From the NCBI GenBank assembly GCA_002295925.1, contig DBGO01000016.1, forward strand, positions 130,248 to 194,247: a stretch of DNA of 64,000 bases, given 5' to 3'. The stretch is from Flavobacteriales bacterium UBA852 (GTDB lineage: Bacteria > Bacteroidota > Bacteroidia > Flavobacteriales_E > Vicingaceae). The position numbers and the translations under genes are program-made. The notes under the pieces are model-generated. The model saw nothing but the letters and a program-made list of their open reading frames with translations. It made no database searches and had not been told where the DNA came from. This document shows positions 9,457 to 17,521 of the stretch, piece by piece; positions within the stretch are counted from its first letter, which is position 1; each line of letters opens with the position of its first letter.

Positions 9457-11689
9457 GACTAAATGTAAATTTTACTTTTAAAAAATATGTCCTGCCCATA
9501 CCCACTATTGTTGAATTACTATTACCACTGTGTGCAGAATTTTGAGTGTTTGAAGCTATATTTTTAACATTAAAAATATTTTTAGAGCCTACACTTATTT
9601 GAAGGTGTTTTTTAAATAAATTTTTTAATATTATAGCATCAGCCAAAGAATAATCGCTTATATATGATTGGTAAATATTGTTGTTTTCATCTAAATAATA
9701 AGCGTTAATTTTTCCATTATACTTGTAAAACAATGAAAAAACCCATTGTTTGTTTGTTGTTGTATATGACAAATTGATTTTATACTCCGGGTAGTAATTA
9801 AATTTTTCAATATTTAAAGAATCAGCCAAATAATTTTCTCTTCCAATGATTGATACCCCATAATTAAAATTAAAATTATTGAATAACAAATTTCCATTAT
9901 ACTGAATTCCTTTGCTTTGAAATTCACCTAAATTAATATACGAAAATTGCGAACTGTTAATTTGAGCAAGGGTAACTAAATTATATATATGATTGTAAAA
10001 CAAACTTATTTCGTTTTTTATTACTGCTTTGGTAAGTAAAAAATTTCGGTTTACAGAAAAATTGAAATTATTTGATTGTTCTGCTTTTAAATTTTCATTT
10101 CCTAAGATGTTATGATTTATATCTACAAAAAGTAGATACAATTGTTTTATTGAGGGTGATCTAAATCCTTTTGCATAAGAAGCTCTAAAATTAAATTTTT
10201 TTAAAGACTGTTTGATATTGATAGATGGCGTAACAGGGGCATTATATTTTGTGTTGTATGAATATCGAACTCCGGGTCTAATGATCGTATTTTTAAAAGG
10301 TTTGTATTCAAAGCTAACGTAAGTTGCATAGTCACCTATTTGTTGTAAATTGTTTTCAATTCTTTTTCCATAAGCATTTTCGATATTAAAATCTACACCT
10401 ACTTGAAAGTTTATTTTTGCACTGTCCTTTGAGGTAGAATAATTGCTTCTAAGAACCCATTGGTTAAATTTTGTAGTATCTTGATCACCGCTGTTTTCAG
10501 TTTGTACTTCTTCTAATGTTGTTAAATCTTTATAAAATCTGTTTTTTATACGTAAATAGTTATTGTATGACAATATAATTTTAAAATGTTTATCAGTATC
10601 AAAATCTTTATTTAAGTTTATTGAATTATCTATACGTGTAGTGTAATAATACTCGTCGAAGGCACTTTCGTAATATGGAGGTCTTGGTATACCTTTATTA
10701 GTTATCTTTTCATCAAAGTAGTTAAATGTATAATGGAAACTTCCATTGTTTAATTGATAAAAGTATTTGAATTTACCAAAGATTTGTTCTTTGGGTTTCC
10801 AAGTTTTAAACCTGGAACTATCGGCAATATTTGATTTTTCTTTAAATAATAGATCTGTTTCAACCCATCCGTCAAAATAATTTCTTCCACCTAAAAATGT
10901 AAAATTATTTTTTTTCTTTTTAAAAGTTATTAAACCGTCGAAGTTATAATTCCCTACATTTTCATAATATGAATTTGCCGTAAGTTCAAAACTTTTGTTT
11001 ACATTTTTTTTCGTAATTAAATTTATCACACCTGCTAATGCATTTGAACCATAATTTACAGACATTGGACCTTCTATAATTTCAATACGCTCTATATCAT
11101 TTAAGTTTATTTGACTTAAATCGATGTTGCCGTTTAATCTTCCTATTACCGGAACACCATCTATTAAAATTTTAACATTTTCTCCACTTATACCTTGCAA
11201 GCTCAATCCTGAACCCAAAATATTATCTTGGGTTAAACGAATATTCATTTCATTTGTTAATACATCTTTCAAATTAATGGCAGCCATTTTTTCAATTTTT
11301 TCTTTATCTATAATGGTTATTCTTTGTACTGCCTTTTCCGGGTTATTTTTAGCATATTGACCTGTAACTACAAATGTGTTTAACGATAGTAAATCTTCAT
11401 CTAATTTTATTGTGTATGTTTTTCCAGGTATAAGTTTAATGTATTTTGTTTTAAACCCAATAAAAGAAACTTCTATTTGTAAAGTATCATTTACATTAGT
11501 TATTAGGATTAATTCTCCATTTTCATCAGATAAATAATATTGGTTAATATTTTTAAGTAATACATGTGCCCCTGGTAAACCATTGGCTTGTTCATCTTGA
11601 ATATGGAGCTTTGTTGTGGTTTGACCTTTTATGTTTAATGCAAAAACAACTAAAGCTGGGAGTAATATTTTGCTAATTAGTTTTAACAT
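9449..11689 (-). CDS. TonB-dependent outer-membrane receptor, HmuR-like
   Basis: 746 aa receptor with a signal peptide, a carboxypeptidase-regulatory-like domain (about 25-100) that is common in Bacteroidota, a plug domain (about 115-228) and a 22-strand barrel ending in aromatic-rich strands. The heme-receptor signature of HmuR/HemR types is present in modified form: FRSP at 509-512 instead of FRAP, a His at 526, and GNENL at 530-534 in place of NPNL. It overlaps the preceding small gene by 17 bases and the following HmuY gene by 8. Heme import is the best guess; a cobalamin-type ligand is not excluded. Confidence 0.85.
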   Translation of the reverse strand: MLKLISKILLPALVVFALNIKGQTTTKLHIQDEQANGLPGAHVLLKNINQYYLSDENGELILITNVNDTLQIEVSFIGFKTKYIKLIPGKTYTIKLDEDLLSLNTFVVTGQYAKNNPEKAVQRITIIDKEKIEKMAAINLKDVLTNEMNIRLTQDNILGSGLSLQGISGENVKILIDGVPVIGRLNGNIDLSQINLNDIERIEIIEGPMSVNYGSNALAGVINLITKKNVNKSFELTANSYYENVGNYNFDGLITFKKKKNNFTFLGGRNYFDGWVETDLLFKEKSNIADSSRFKTWKPKEQIFGKFKYFYQLNNGSFHYTFNYFDEKITNKGIPRPPYYESAFDEYYYTTRIDNSINLNKDFDTDKHFKIILSYNNYLRIKNRFYKDLTTLEEVQTENSGDQDTTKFNQWVLRSNYSTSKDSAKINFQVGVDFNIENAYGKRIENNLQQIGDYATYVSFEYKPFKNTIIRPGVRYSYNTKYNAPVTPSINIKQSLKKFNFRASYAKGFRSPSIKQLYLLFVDINHNILGNENLKAEQSNNFNFSVNRNFLLTKAVIKNEISLFYNHIYNLVTLAQINSSQFSYINLGEFQSKGIQYNGNLLFNNFNFNYGVSIIGRENYLADSLNIEKFNYYPEYKINLSYTTTNKQWVFSLFYKYNGKINAYYLDENNNIYQSYISDYSLADAIILKNLFKKHLQISVGSKNIFNVKNIASNTQNSAHSGNSNSTIVGMGRTYFLKVKFTFSHD

Positions 11690-11993
11690 TCAATATCTCT
11701 TTGGTTGTTAAGATTAAATTAGATATATCAATTAACTCTTTAAATAAAAAAAGCTCATGGAAGCTTAATTTAAAAGCTACACCCTTTAAAGGAGTGACCA
11801 ACATAAATTGTTTTGATATATCATTTTCATAAATTTCATTTAAACTTATCTTATTAATTAAATATGAAAAATTACTGAATTCTTCTTTTGTTAGTATAAG
11901 CACCATGTGTTCAATGTTAATTTGAAATTCATTACAACAGTTACATTGTACAATGGTGCCAAGTTCATTTTTATGTAAAATTGTCATACTCAT
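11673..11993 (-). CDS. small cytoplasmic protein, DUF6686-like
   Basis: 106 aa if started at ATG 11993 (a second ATG is at 11987). A longer frame runs up to 12125 but would lie inside the upstream membrane-protein gene, so I reject it. The protein has no signal peptide. An N-terminal VQCNCCNEFQI stretch with a CxCC cluster is followed by two helices. The pattern resembles DUF6686, a small Bacteroidota family of unknown function; this is tentative. It sits between the FMN-binding redox gene and the receptor gene, so it belongs to the same transcript. Confidence 0.6.
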   Translation of the reverse strand: MSMTILHKNELGTIVQCNCCNEFQINIEHMVLILTKEEFSNFSYLINKISLNEIYENDISKQFMLVTPLKGVAFKLSFHELFLFKELIDISNLILTTKEILNVKTN

Positions 11994-12004
11994 ATTTAAA
12001 TTTT

Positions 12005-13396
12005 TTATTTTGAGGTGAATTTTGATATAGTGTCTAATATTGAACCCGTTGGGCATAGTAATCTGCACCAAATCATAGGGTAAATCATTGTTGATAATAC
12101 AGTAATTACAGCTACAACAAACCAAACACTAAAAACACTTAAGCCAAACAAATCAGGATATAATTCAAAATTGCTCCAACTTCTTAGCCCAAGCAAAACT
12201 CCGGTTAACAATATTATAGTTATGGCTCCTCTGATTCTTTTTGTCCATAGATTACTTATGAAAAATTTCCTTGATGTTTTCATTGGATTAATATGGATAA
12301 TAACACGTTGAATATTTCCGAACGGACAAACATATTTACAATAAGTATTTTTACCCCATATTGCTCCTAAAAGCACCATTAATGCATACAATCCGGTAAA
12401 CATTGAAACAGAAGTGCCAAAAAACGGATGTAAAAAAGTTATATAAGTAAAAGAATTATTAAGAAAAAAACCAATATAAATAACTGAAAGTATGCTTAAA
12501 ATAATTACCTGCCTTTTTGATTTTTTTAATCTCTTATTTAAACCATATAAAAACATTAAGCATATTATACAAATATGTAATATCCACAATTTATTAAGTT
12601 TTGCTTCTACTTCAAAGTTTTTAAATCCATCCACATCAACATAGGTATCTAAAGGGTTTGGATATATATAGTTTATTAATTCTGAAACTGTTTTACTTAT
12701 TGCTTGCGACGTTAGAGTTGCACCTGAAACGGCATCAACTATTTGTTCTCCTTTATTAATTGATACAGTATTATACTGTTGATAATAACCGTTATTTTTT
12801 ATTTTCCATAAATAACTTTCTGTTTCTTTCGAAGAAATATGTTTTACTTGTTCTAATAAACCGTTTTTATTTATCAAAACCCCAATGTTTATAGGTCCTG
12901 CGTATCCTTTAATATGCTCTAATAATTCATTTGTTTCGAGATATATGTATTGAAGTTGATTTGTTTTATCTTTTATGAGTAAAAATGGTATTTCATAATT
13001 GTTTATTAATTCAAAACTATATTCATTTTTGTCTGTTAGTATAAAGTTTAAATGTTTAGATAATTGATTGAGAATCGTTTTGTTCGTTTTATAATCATTC
13101 TTTTTACTGAGGACTTTATAAGTATCTATTTCTTTTTCTTTATTATCAATTAAGTTATATGAACCATCATTTTTTTCCTCTTCAAATGCTATTGTATTAA
13201 ATTTCTTTTGGTTATTGTTTTCCTTATCATTTAATAGTTTAGGTTTAGAATACTTTGTTTCAATCGATTCTATACTAACAATTTCTAATTGTTTAAAAAT
13301 GGGTCCATTTATCCAAAAAAACAAAAAGAAAGCAACAACAATGAATGTTGCTGCTATTTCTTTTTTATTAGAAGATATGAAACCGGAAATAATCAT
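12005..13396 (-). CDS. NosR-like membrane protein: FMN-binding domain plus 4Fe-4S polyferredoxin core
   Basis: 463 aa. A transmembrane helix at about 13-30 leads to an extracytoplasmic region with an FMN-binding domain (about 165-245). Its DAVSGAT motif (221-227) fits the ApbE flavinylation consensus DxxSGAT, with FMN expected on Thr227. After that come about five helices carrying two CxxxCP motifs, C353-C357 and C444-C448, as in the NosR/NapH 4Fe-4S membrane core. Unlike NosR it has no soluble C-terminal ferredoxin. It could move electrons across the membrane to an extracytoplasmic acceptor. Starts five bases after the chelatase gene. The architecture is secure, the role is inferred. Confidence 0.83.
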   Translation of the reverse strand: MIISGFISSNKKEIAATFIVVAFFLFFWINGPIFKQLEIVSIESIETKYSKPKLLNDKENNNQKKFNTIAFEEEKNDGSYNLIDNKEKEIDTYKVLSKKNDYKTNKTILNQLSKHLNFILTDKNEYSFELINNYEIPFLLIKDKTNQLQYIYLETNELLEHIKGYAGPINIGVLINKNGLLEQVKHISSKETESYLWKIKNNGYYQQYNTVSINKGEQIVDAVSGATLTSQAISKTVSELINYIYPNPLDTYVDVDGFKNFEVEAKLNKLWILHICIICLMFLYGLNKRLKKSKRQVIILSILSVIYIGFFLNNSFTYITFLHPFFGTSVSMFTGLYALMVLLGAIWGKNTYCKYVCPFGNIQRVIIHINPMKTSRKFFISNLWTKRIRGAITIILLTGVLLGLRSWSNFELYPDLFGLSVFSVWFVVAVITVLSTMIYPMIWCRLLCPTGSILDTISKFTSK

Positions 13397-13401
13397 TTTT
13401 G

Positions 13402-14307
13402 TTAGATATTTTCTACAGTTTGATTAACGATATCAATAACCCATTGATTTAAATTTGAATCAGGTAAAATGGCATCTTGTTTATAAATTACATTTCCGGT
13501 AGCCATATCACAAGCTTTTTGAATTATATCATTTTGAAAATAGGGATCGTTGGCTACCAAAACCGGAATAACAATAACATTATCTGATAACTCCTGAAGT
13601 TTTTCAATACCTTTTAAAGTAGGTTCTGTAGAATAACCAACTAAGTGACCACACCAAGCATAAGCAATATTTTCGTGACCAGTTTTAATTTTCAAATATT
13701 TACCGATATCGCTAACCATTTCTTCCCATTGCTGGTTGTAATCTGCATCGCCATATGCAACCAATAAAACACCTTCGTTTTCAGGATTTTGGCTTAATTT
13801 TTTAACTCTTCGTTCTACATTCTTTTTTAAAAGTGTTGTATAATCTAAGGGTGGCGTTATGGTTACTTTTGCTTTAGCTTTATATACTTCAATTTCTTCT
13901 TTTTTAAGTTCTTCTTGAATTTTAGGATCAGCTTGTAATCCGCAAATAACAGGTATGTCATGAGAATAATGTGAGCTTACGGTTAAAAAAATAGGAACTA
14001 AAATTACTTCATCAAATTCTTCTTCATCAAATTCTTTTAATCTTGTTGCAATTGATGGTTCTGTGTACTCCATAAAAGCAGTTGTAACTTTACTTATTTT
14101 TGGATTTGCAAGAATTTTATCTTTTACTGACTTTTCAACATCCAGCAACATTTCTCGCCACGATTTTGCTACTGATCCATGGTTTACCAATAATACCCCG
14201 ATTTTTTTATCATTATTATTAAGAGTATTCTCAGTGTTATCATTTTTACAAGATGAGAATATTGACAATGATGTAATTATTAGTACTGCATTAATTATCC
14301 TTTTCAT
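13402..14307 (-). CDS. lipoprotein class II tetrapyrrole chelatase (CbiX/CbiK-like)
   Basis: 301 aa with a lipoprotein signal (lipobox cysteine 20, FSSC), so it acts outside the cytoplasm. The mature protein has two CbiX-like halves. The first has the NHGS motif with the candidate catalytic His43, and the HYSHDIP motif (His113, His116) that matches the metal-binding histidine region. In the second half the equivalent start motif reads AYGD (184-187), so its His is lost. Class II chelatases insert Co or Fe into sirohydrochlorin; a periplasmic cobaltochelatase, CbiKP of Desulfovibrio, is a precedent for an exported form. Next to heme-uptake genes it may work on heme. Substrate unproven. Confidence 0.8.
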   Translation of the reverse strand: MKRIINAVLIITSLSIFSSCKNDNTENTLNNNDKKIGVLLVNHGSVAKSWREMLLDVEKSVKDKILANPKISKVTTAFMEYTEPSIATRLKEFDEEEFDEVILVPIFLTVSSHYSHDIPVICGLQADPKIQEELKKEEIEVYKAKAKVTITPPLDYTTLLKKNVERRVKKLSQNPENEGVLLVAYGDADYNQQWEEMVSDIGKYLKIKTGHENIAYAWCGHLVGYSTEPTLKGIEKLQELSDNVIVIPVLVANDPYFQNDIIQKACDMATGNVIYKQDAILPDSNLNQWVIDIVNQTVENI

Positions 14308-14349
14308 ATCTTTATTTTATTTTAATTTTTATCAAGTTGAATTGAAATT

Positions 14350-15597
14350 CTATTTTATAATGAACTTTTTAGTTGTTTTGTTTCTTGAATCTGAAATATT
14401 TAAAAAGTAAATCCCTTTTACTAAACTGTTTACGCTTATTCTTTTTTGATTTAACCCATAACCTGCATTAATTTGCTCTGTATAAACTTGTTTTCCTGTA
14501 ATGTCAAAAATAGAGAGTTCTACAATCTCTGAAACACTGACAAAAGTTATATTAATAGCTTCATTGGCTGGGTTAGGATAAAGATTTAAGATATTGTTAC
14601 TTGCCATGCTTTGGTATATTCCAACATTTCCAACTAACTCTTTTGTGAAAATGAAATCTCCGGTAGCACTACCGCCAAATCCGGTAAAAATTAATTTATA
14701 AATATCACCTGTTTGATCTTCTACAAAATACACCAAACTGTCTTCTATATCGTATTGATATGTTGTCATATTAAATGATTTCCAATCATACCCTATTTCG
14801 CCGATATTAGAGGTGTAATTTTGACCCCAGTAAGTTACATTGTTTACGTCTGAAACATTATTAACTTGAGCTACTTTAACATTTCCATTGGCAAGTACTC
14901 CAGTAACTGCATAATGCATTCCACCACCTAAGTCGGTAATATATTTTGTAAACAATAAATCCCAATCCGTACTTTGAGGTTCTCTATCTAAAGCTTGGTT
15001 GTTTTGTAAGGAGTAATAAGCAAAATTTTTCCCACTATATGCATTTTTATTAATTGAAGTATTTACTTCGTTTACTCCATTCAAGTCTGCATACTTAAAA
15101 TAATATGTTCCTCCACTTAATCCGGTTATGATTATTTTTTTATAACTGCCATCTGATAACTTTAAGATAAAAATCCTGTCACCATCAACGGTATGAGTTA
15201 TCATATTATATGTGCCCCAGCCTAAATCATATTCACCCTGAGGCGGCTTACTATTAAATGCACCTGTCTCCCACGATGTATCTGCATTAAAAAGTTCGTT
15301 TGTATTCCATCCAAATCCTGTTGTATCTAATGAGCTCCATTGAGAAGTATCGTTACTAAATAACCAACATTGTACTCCATTACCACCATTTATTCTAACA
15401 GTCGAGCTGGTCGGACCTAACCCGTCTGCCGAAAATGCAATATCCCAACTACCTCTGGATACAATATTTTTACTTCCACTACTCAAAGAATAGTAGTTAT
15501 CATTAATGTAATTTTGTCCCATAGACACAGTGTCTATTGTCTGACTCGTCATATTTTTAACTACAAACACAAATAGAATAATTATTTTTTTTTTCAT
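14350..15597 (-). CDS. HmuY-like protein with T9SS type A sorting domain
   Basis: 415 aa. The N-terminal signal peptide ends near residue 18 (MTSQ). Residues about 20-335 are paralogous to the HmuY lipoprotein at 8494-9456: both share WDIAF, the YADLNG/FADING stretch, WDLLFTKY/WDLLFTQY, an AVTGVLANGNVKVAQV-like segment, IGYDWK/IGYNWK and a final IYKLIFTGF-like strand. The last 75 residues are a T9SS type A sorting domain (LYPNPANEAINI, IFDITGKQVY, KGIYFLNI, ending KKFIIK), so this copy is secreted or surface-attached by type IX secretion. First gene of the locus, 40 bases behind a canonical promoter. Confidence 0.85.
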   Translation of the reverse strand: MKKKIIILFVFVVKNMTSQTIDTVSMGQNYINDNYYSLSSGSKNIVSRGSWDIAFSADGLGPTSSTVRINGGNGVQCWLFSNDTSQWSSLDTTGFGWNTNELFNADTSWETGAFNSKPPQGEYDLGWGTYNMITHTVDGDRIFILKLSDGSYKKIIITGLSGGTYYFKYADLNGVNEVNTSINKNAYSGKNFAYYSLQNNQALDREPQSTDWDLLFTKYITDLGGGMHYAVTGVLANGNVKVAQVNNVSDVNNVTYWGQNYTSNIGEIGYDWKSFNMTTYQYDIEDSLVYFVEDQTGDIYKLIFTGFGGSATGDFIFTKELVGNVGIYQSMASNNILNLYPNPANEAINITFVSVSEIVELSIFDITGKQVYTEQINAGYGLNQKRISVNSLVKGIYFLNISDSRNKTTKKFIIK

Positions 15598-15636
15598 AAC
15601 TCTTATTTTTATTTAGATTAAATTTAAATAATAGAG

Positions 15637-15667
15637 CAAAAATATTATTGTCATATAATTTTAGCAA
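15637..15667 (-). promoter_or_regulatory. canonical Bacteroidota promoter of the hmu-like locus
   Basis: On the minus strand: TTG (15667-15665), a 20-base spacer, then TATTTTTG (15644-15637). Both boxes and spacing fit the Bacteroidota primary sigma consensus exactly. The expected transcript start is near 15632, giving a leader of about 35 bases before the ATG at 15597. I see no convincing Fur box. The IS982 end at 15696 is only 29 bases upstream. Confidence 0.72.
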
Positions 15668-15695
15668 TACCATAAATAGGGTATTTTAAATTAAA

Positions 15696-16690
15696 TTAAC
15701 CCGTTGTGTATTTAGGTTAAGTTAAATTTAAATTAAAGATATTCCTGTTAAAAACGAATTTATTCAAGTATTGGACAATAGTCAAAGCTGTTATTTTTGA
15801 TAGTATTCTTGTTTATAACCCGACAAATGATTTAGCATAATTTCTTGTTATCATAAACTGGTTACACAGTTGTGAAAATAAAGTCTCTATTCATTTTCGT
15901 TTTTTTCTGAATATGCAAGCTTGTTGCTTGAAATACATTTGATTTTTACGCATAGGTACTTCCAAATTAATCCGCTTGCTCTCAAATAAATCTAATTGAT
16001 AATCAGCGCTTAAATAACCTTTATCGACTAAAATGACACACTATCTAAATTGAGTTTTAATATCCTTTAAATAATGAATGTCGTGAACCGATGCCTTACT
16101 TATGTCAAAACTTTTAAAAACACCGTCAATAGAACATATTGCATGAAGTTTATAACCGTAATAATGCATTTTTTGACTGGCACAGTACCCTTTATCCGGT
16201 GATGTATGAAATGATTCTTTGCAAATATTACTCCATGAGTTTCTGAGTAATTTGACTACTTCCAAAGGCATACTGTCCACTATGTAATACGTTTCTCCCG
16301 AGGTAAATTCAGAGGATAACTTTTTCCTTATTGACTCTATAAAAGGGAAAAGTTTGTGTTTTCTTTTGTTATAAACCGACCGTTCTTTTTTTGATTTTAA
16401 ACAACGGGATGTATCCTAAACAATTGGCATTTACTGTCTATGCTCATGTATTCTGCTGTTAAATTTACCGCGATTAACTCTATGTCTGTTAGTTTAGGTA
16501 GTTTAGGCTTCGTATTTGGGCAAGAAAATTCTTTTTTTCACTAACTTGTTGTAATATTTCTAAAATTTTATCGTAATTTGCTTTAAAGATGTTCATGTGT
16601 ATATTGATTTGATAGTCAAATAAATATACAACTTTTTCAAGTGCAATGAACGACTTTTTTCTTTTTATTTACAAATACACAACGGGTTAA
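15696..16690 (-). mobile_element. IS982-family insertion sequence, complete ends, inactive
   Basis: Perfect 18 bp terminal inverted repeats: TTAACCCGTTGTGTATTT at 15696-15713 and its reverse complement at 16673-16690. If the element proper starts at ACCC, it spans 15699-16687 (989 bp), the right size for IS982. The 7-mers just outside, TAAATTA on the left and TAAGTTA on the right, could be a target duplication with one change. The transposase inside is broken, so the element is probably immobile by itself. This accounts for the whole gap between the hmu-like locus and the AIM24-like gene. Confidence 0.85.
15717..16596 (-). pseudogene. decayed IS982-family transposase
   Basis: Translating the minus strand piecewise gives an almost complete IS982 DDE transposase in three frames. 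It begins MNIFKANYDKILEILQQ (ATG 16594-16596). A frameshift near 16530 leads to PKLTDIELIAVNLTAEYMS, and another near 16400 leads to KSKKERSVYNKRK. The longest intact piece (16041-16280) contains VDSMPL, SPDKGYCASQKM, YYGYKLHA and KASVHDIHYL, which identify the family. A further shift near 16040 gives VDKGYLSADYQLDLFESKR, then in-frame stops (near 15890 and 15810) precede the C-terminal ITALTIVQYLNK. At least three frameshifts and two nonsense codons. Confidence 0.88.
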
Positions 16691-16717
16691 GTTAATAATT
16701 AATAAATACTAAAAAAC

Positions 16718-17515
16718 ATGAATGCACACGAAATTGATTATAAAATTTTTGGCGACGATATGCAATGTGTGGAAATTGAATTAGATCCGCAAGAAGCTGT
16801 CATTTCCGAATCCGGAAGTATGGTATATATGTCGCATCATATTCAAATGGAAACTATTTTTGGCGACGGCACACATCAAGGCGGTTTTATGTCAAAAATT
16901 TTTTCCGCAGGTAAACGCTTGCTTACCGGCGAAAGTTTATTTTTAACAGCTTTTTTTAATCAAGGTTCCGGAAAACAACATGTTGCATTTGCTGCACCGT
17001 ATCCCGGAAAAATAATCCCCGTAAATTTAGCCGAATACAATGGTAAAATTGTTTGTCAAAAAGATGCATTTTTATGTGCTGCCAAAGGCGTTTCTGTAGG
17101 TATTGAAATACAAAAACGTTTGGGTACCGGTTTTTTTGGTGGCGAAGGATTTATAATGCAAAAACTTGAAGGCGACGGCTGGGCATTTATGCATGCCGGC
17201 GGTACAATTGTAGAACGAACATTACAACCCGGCGAAACCCTAAAAGTAGATACCGGATGTGTGGTAGCATATACTCAAGAAGTAGATTTTGATATTGAAT
17301 TTGTAAAAGGTATAAAAAACTTGCTTTTTGGCGGTGAAGGAATGTATTTGGCTGCAATGCGCGGTCCCGGGAAAGTTTGGGTGCAAACCCTTCCCTTTAG
17401 TCGTTTGGCAAGTCGTGTAATTGCTTCTGCACCGCAAACCGGCGGAAAAAGACGCGGTGAAGGAAGTATCCTGGGTGGCTTGGGCGATATGCTCGACGGC
17501 GACAACAGTTTTTAG
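16718..17515 (+). CDS. AIM24/TIGR00266-family protein
   Basis: 265 aa cytoplasmic protein made of beta-strand repeats, as in the AIM24 family (TIGR00266). Visible features: an early MQCVEIELDPQEAVISESGSM-like strand pair, glycine-rich turns such as GTGFFGGEGFIMQKLEGDG, and a C-terminal PFSRLASRVI segment followed by a GGKRRGEGS tail. The yeast homologue is mitochondrial; the bacterial function is unknown. It starts 28 bases after the IS right repeat and ends six bases before the convergent glycosyltransferase gene. Length and fold are normal for the family. Confidence 0.85.
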   Translation: MNAHEIDYKIFGDDMQCVEIELDPQEAVISESGSMVYMSHHIQMETIFGDGTHQGGFMSKIFSAGKRLLTGESLFLTAFFNQGSGKQHVAFAAPYPGKIIPVNLAEYNGKIVCQKDAFLCAAKGVSVGIEIQKRLGTGFFGGEGFIMQKLEGDGWAFMHAGGTIVERTLQPGETLKVDTGCVVAYTQEVDFDIEFVKGIKNLLFGGEGMYLAAMRGPGKVWVQTLPFSRLASRVIASAPQTGGKRRGEGSILGGLGDMLDGDNSF

Positions 17516-17521
17516 TATGGT

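Noticed and set aside
11994..12125. Upstream extension of the small DUF6686-like gene to ATG 12125
   Set aside because: It would lie within the end of the FMN/Fe-S gene in another frame; the translation there is only a shadow and the ATG at 11993 directly follows that gene's stop.
13402..14307. Annotation as HmuS/CobN-type or as HemH ferrochelatase
   Set aside because: Length (301 aa) and the NHGS plus two-half layout fit CbiX/CbiK class II, not the roughly 1400 aa CobN type; the HemH His-Glu pattern was not found.
15600..15720. Fur box before the hmu-like locus
   Set aside because: Only AT-rich imperfect matches are visible; none is a convincing 19-mer palindrome, so I do not claim Fur control.
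16041..16280. A 79-residue open frame that could be listed as an independent gene
   Set aside because: It is the longest intact fragment of the broken IS982 transposase; neighbouring frames carry the rest of the same protein.
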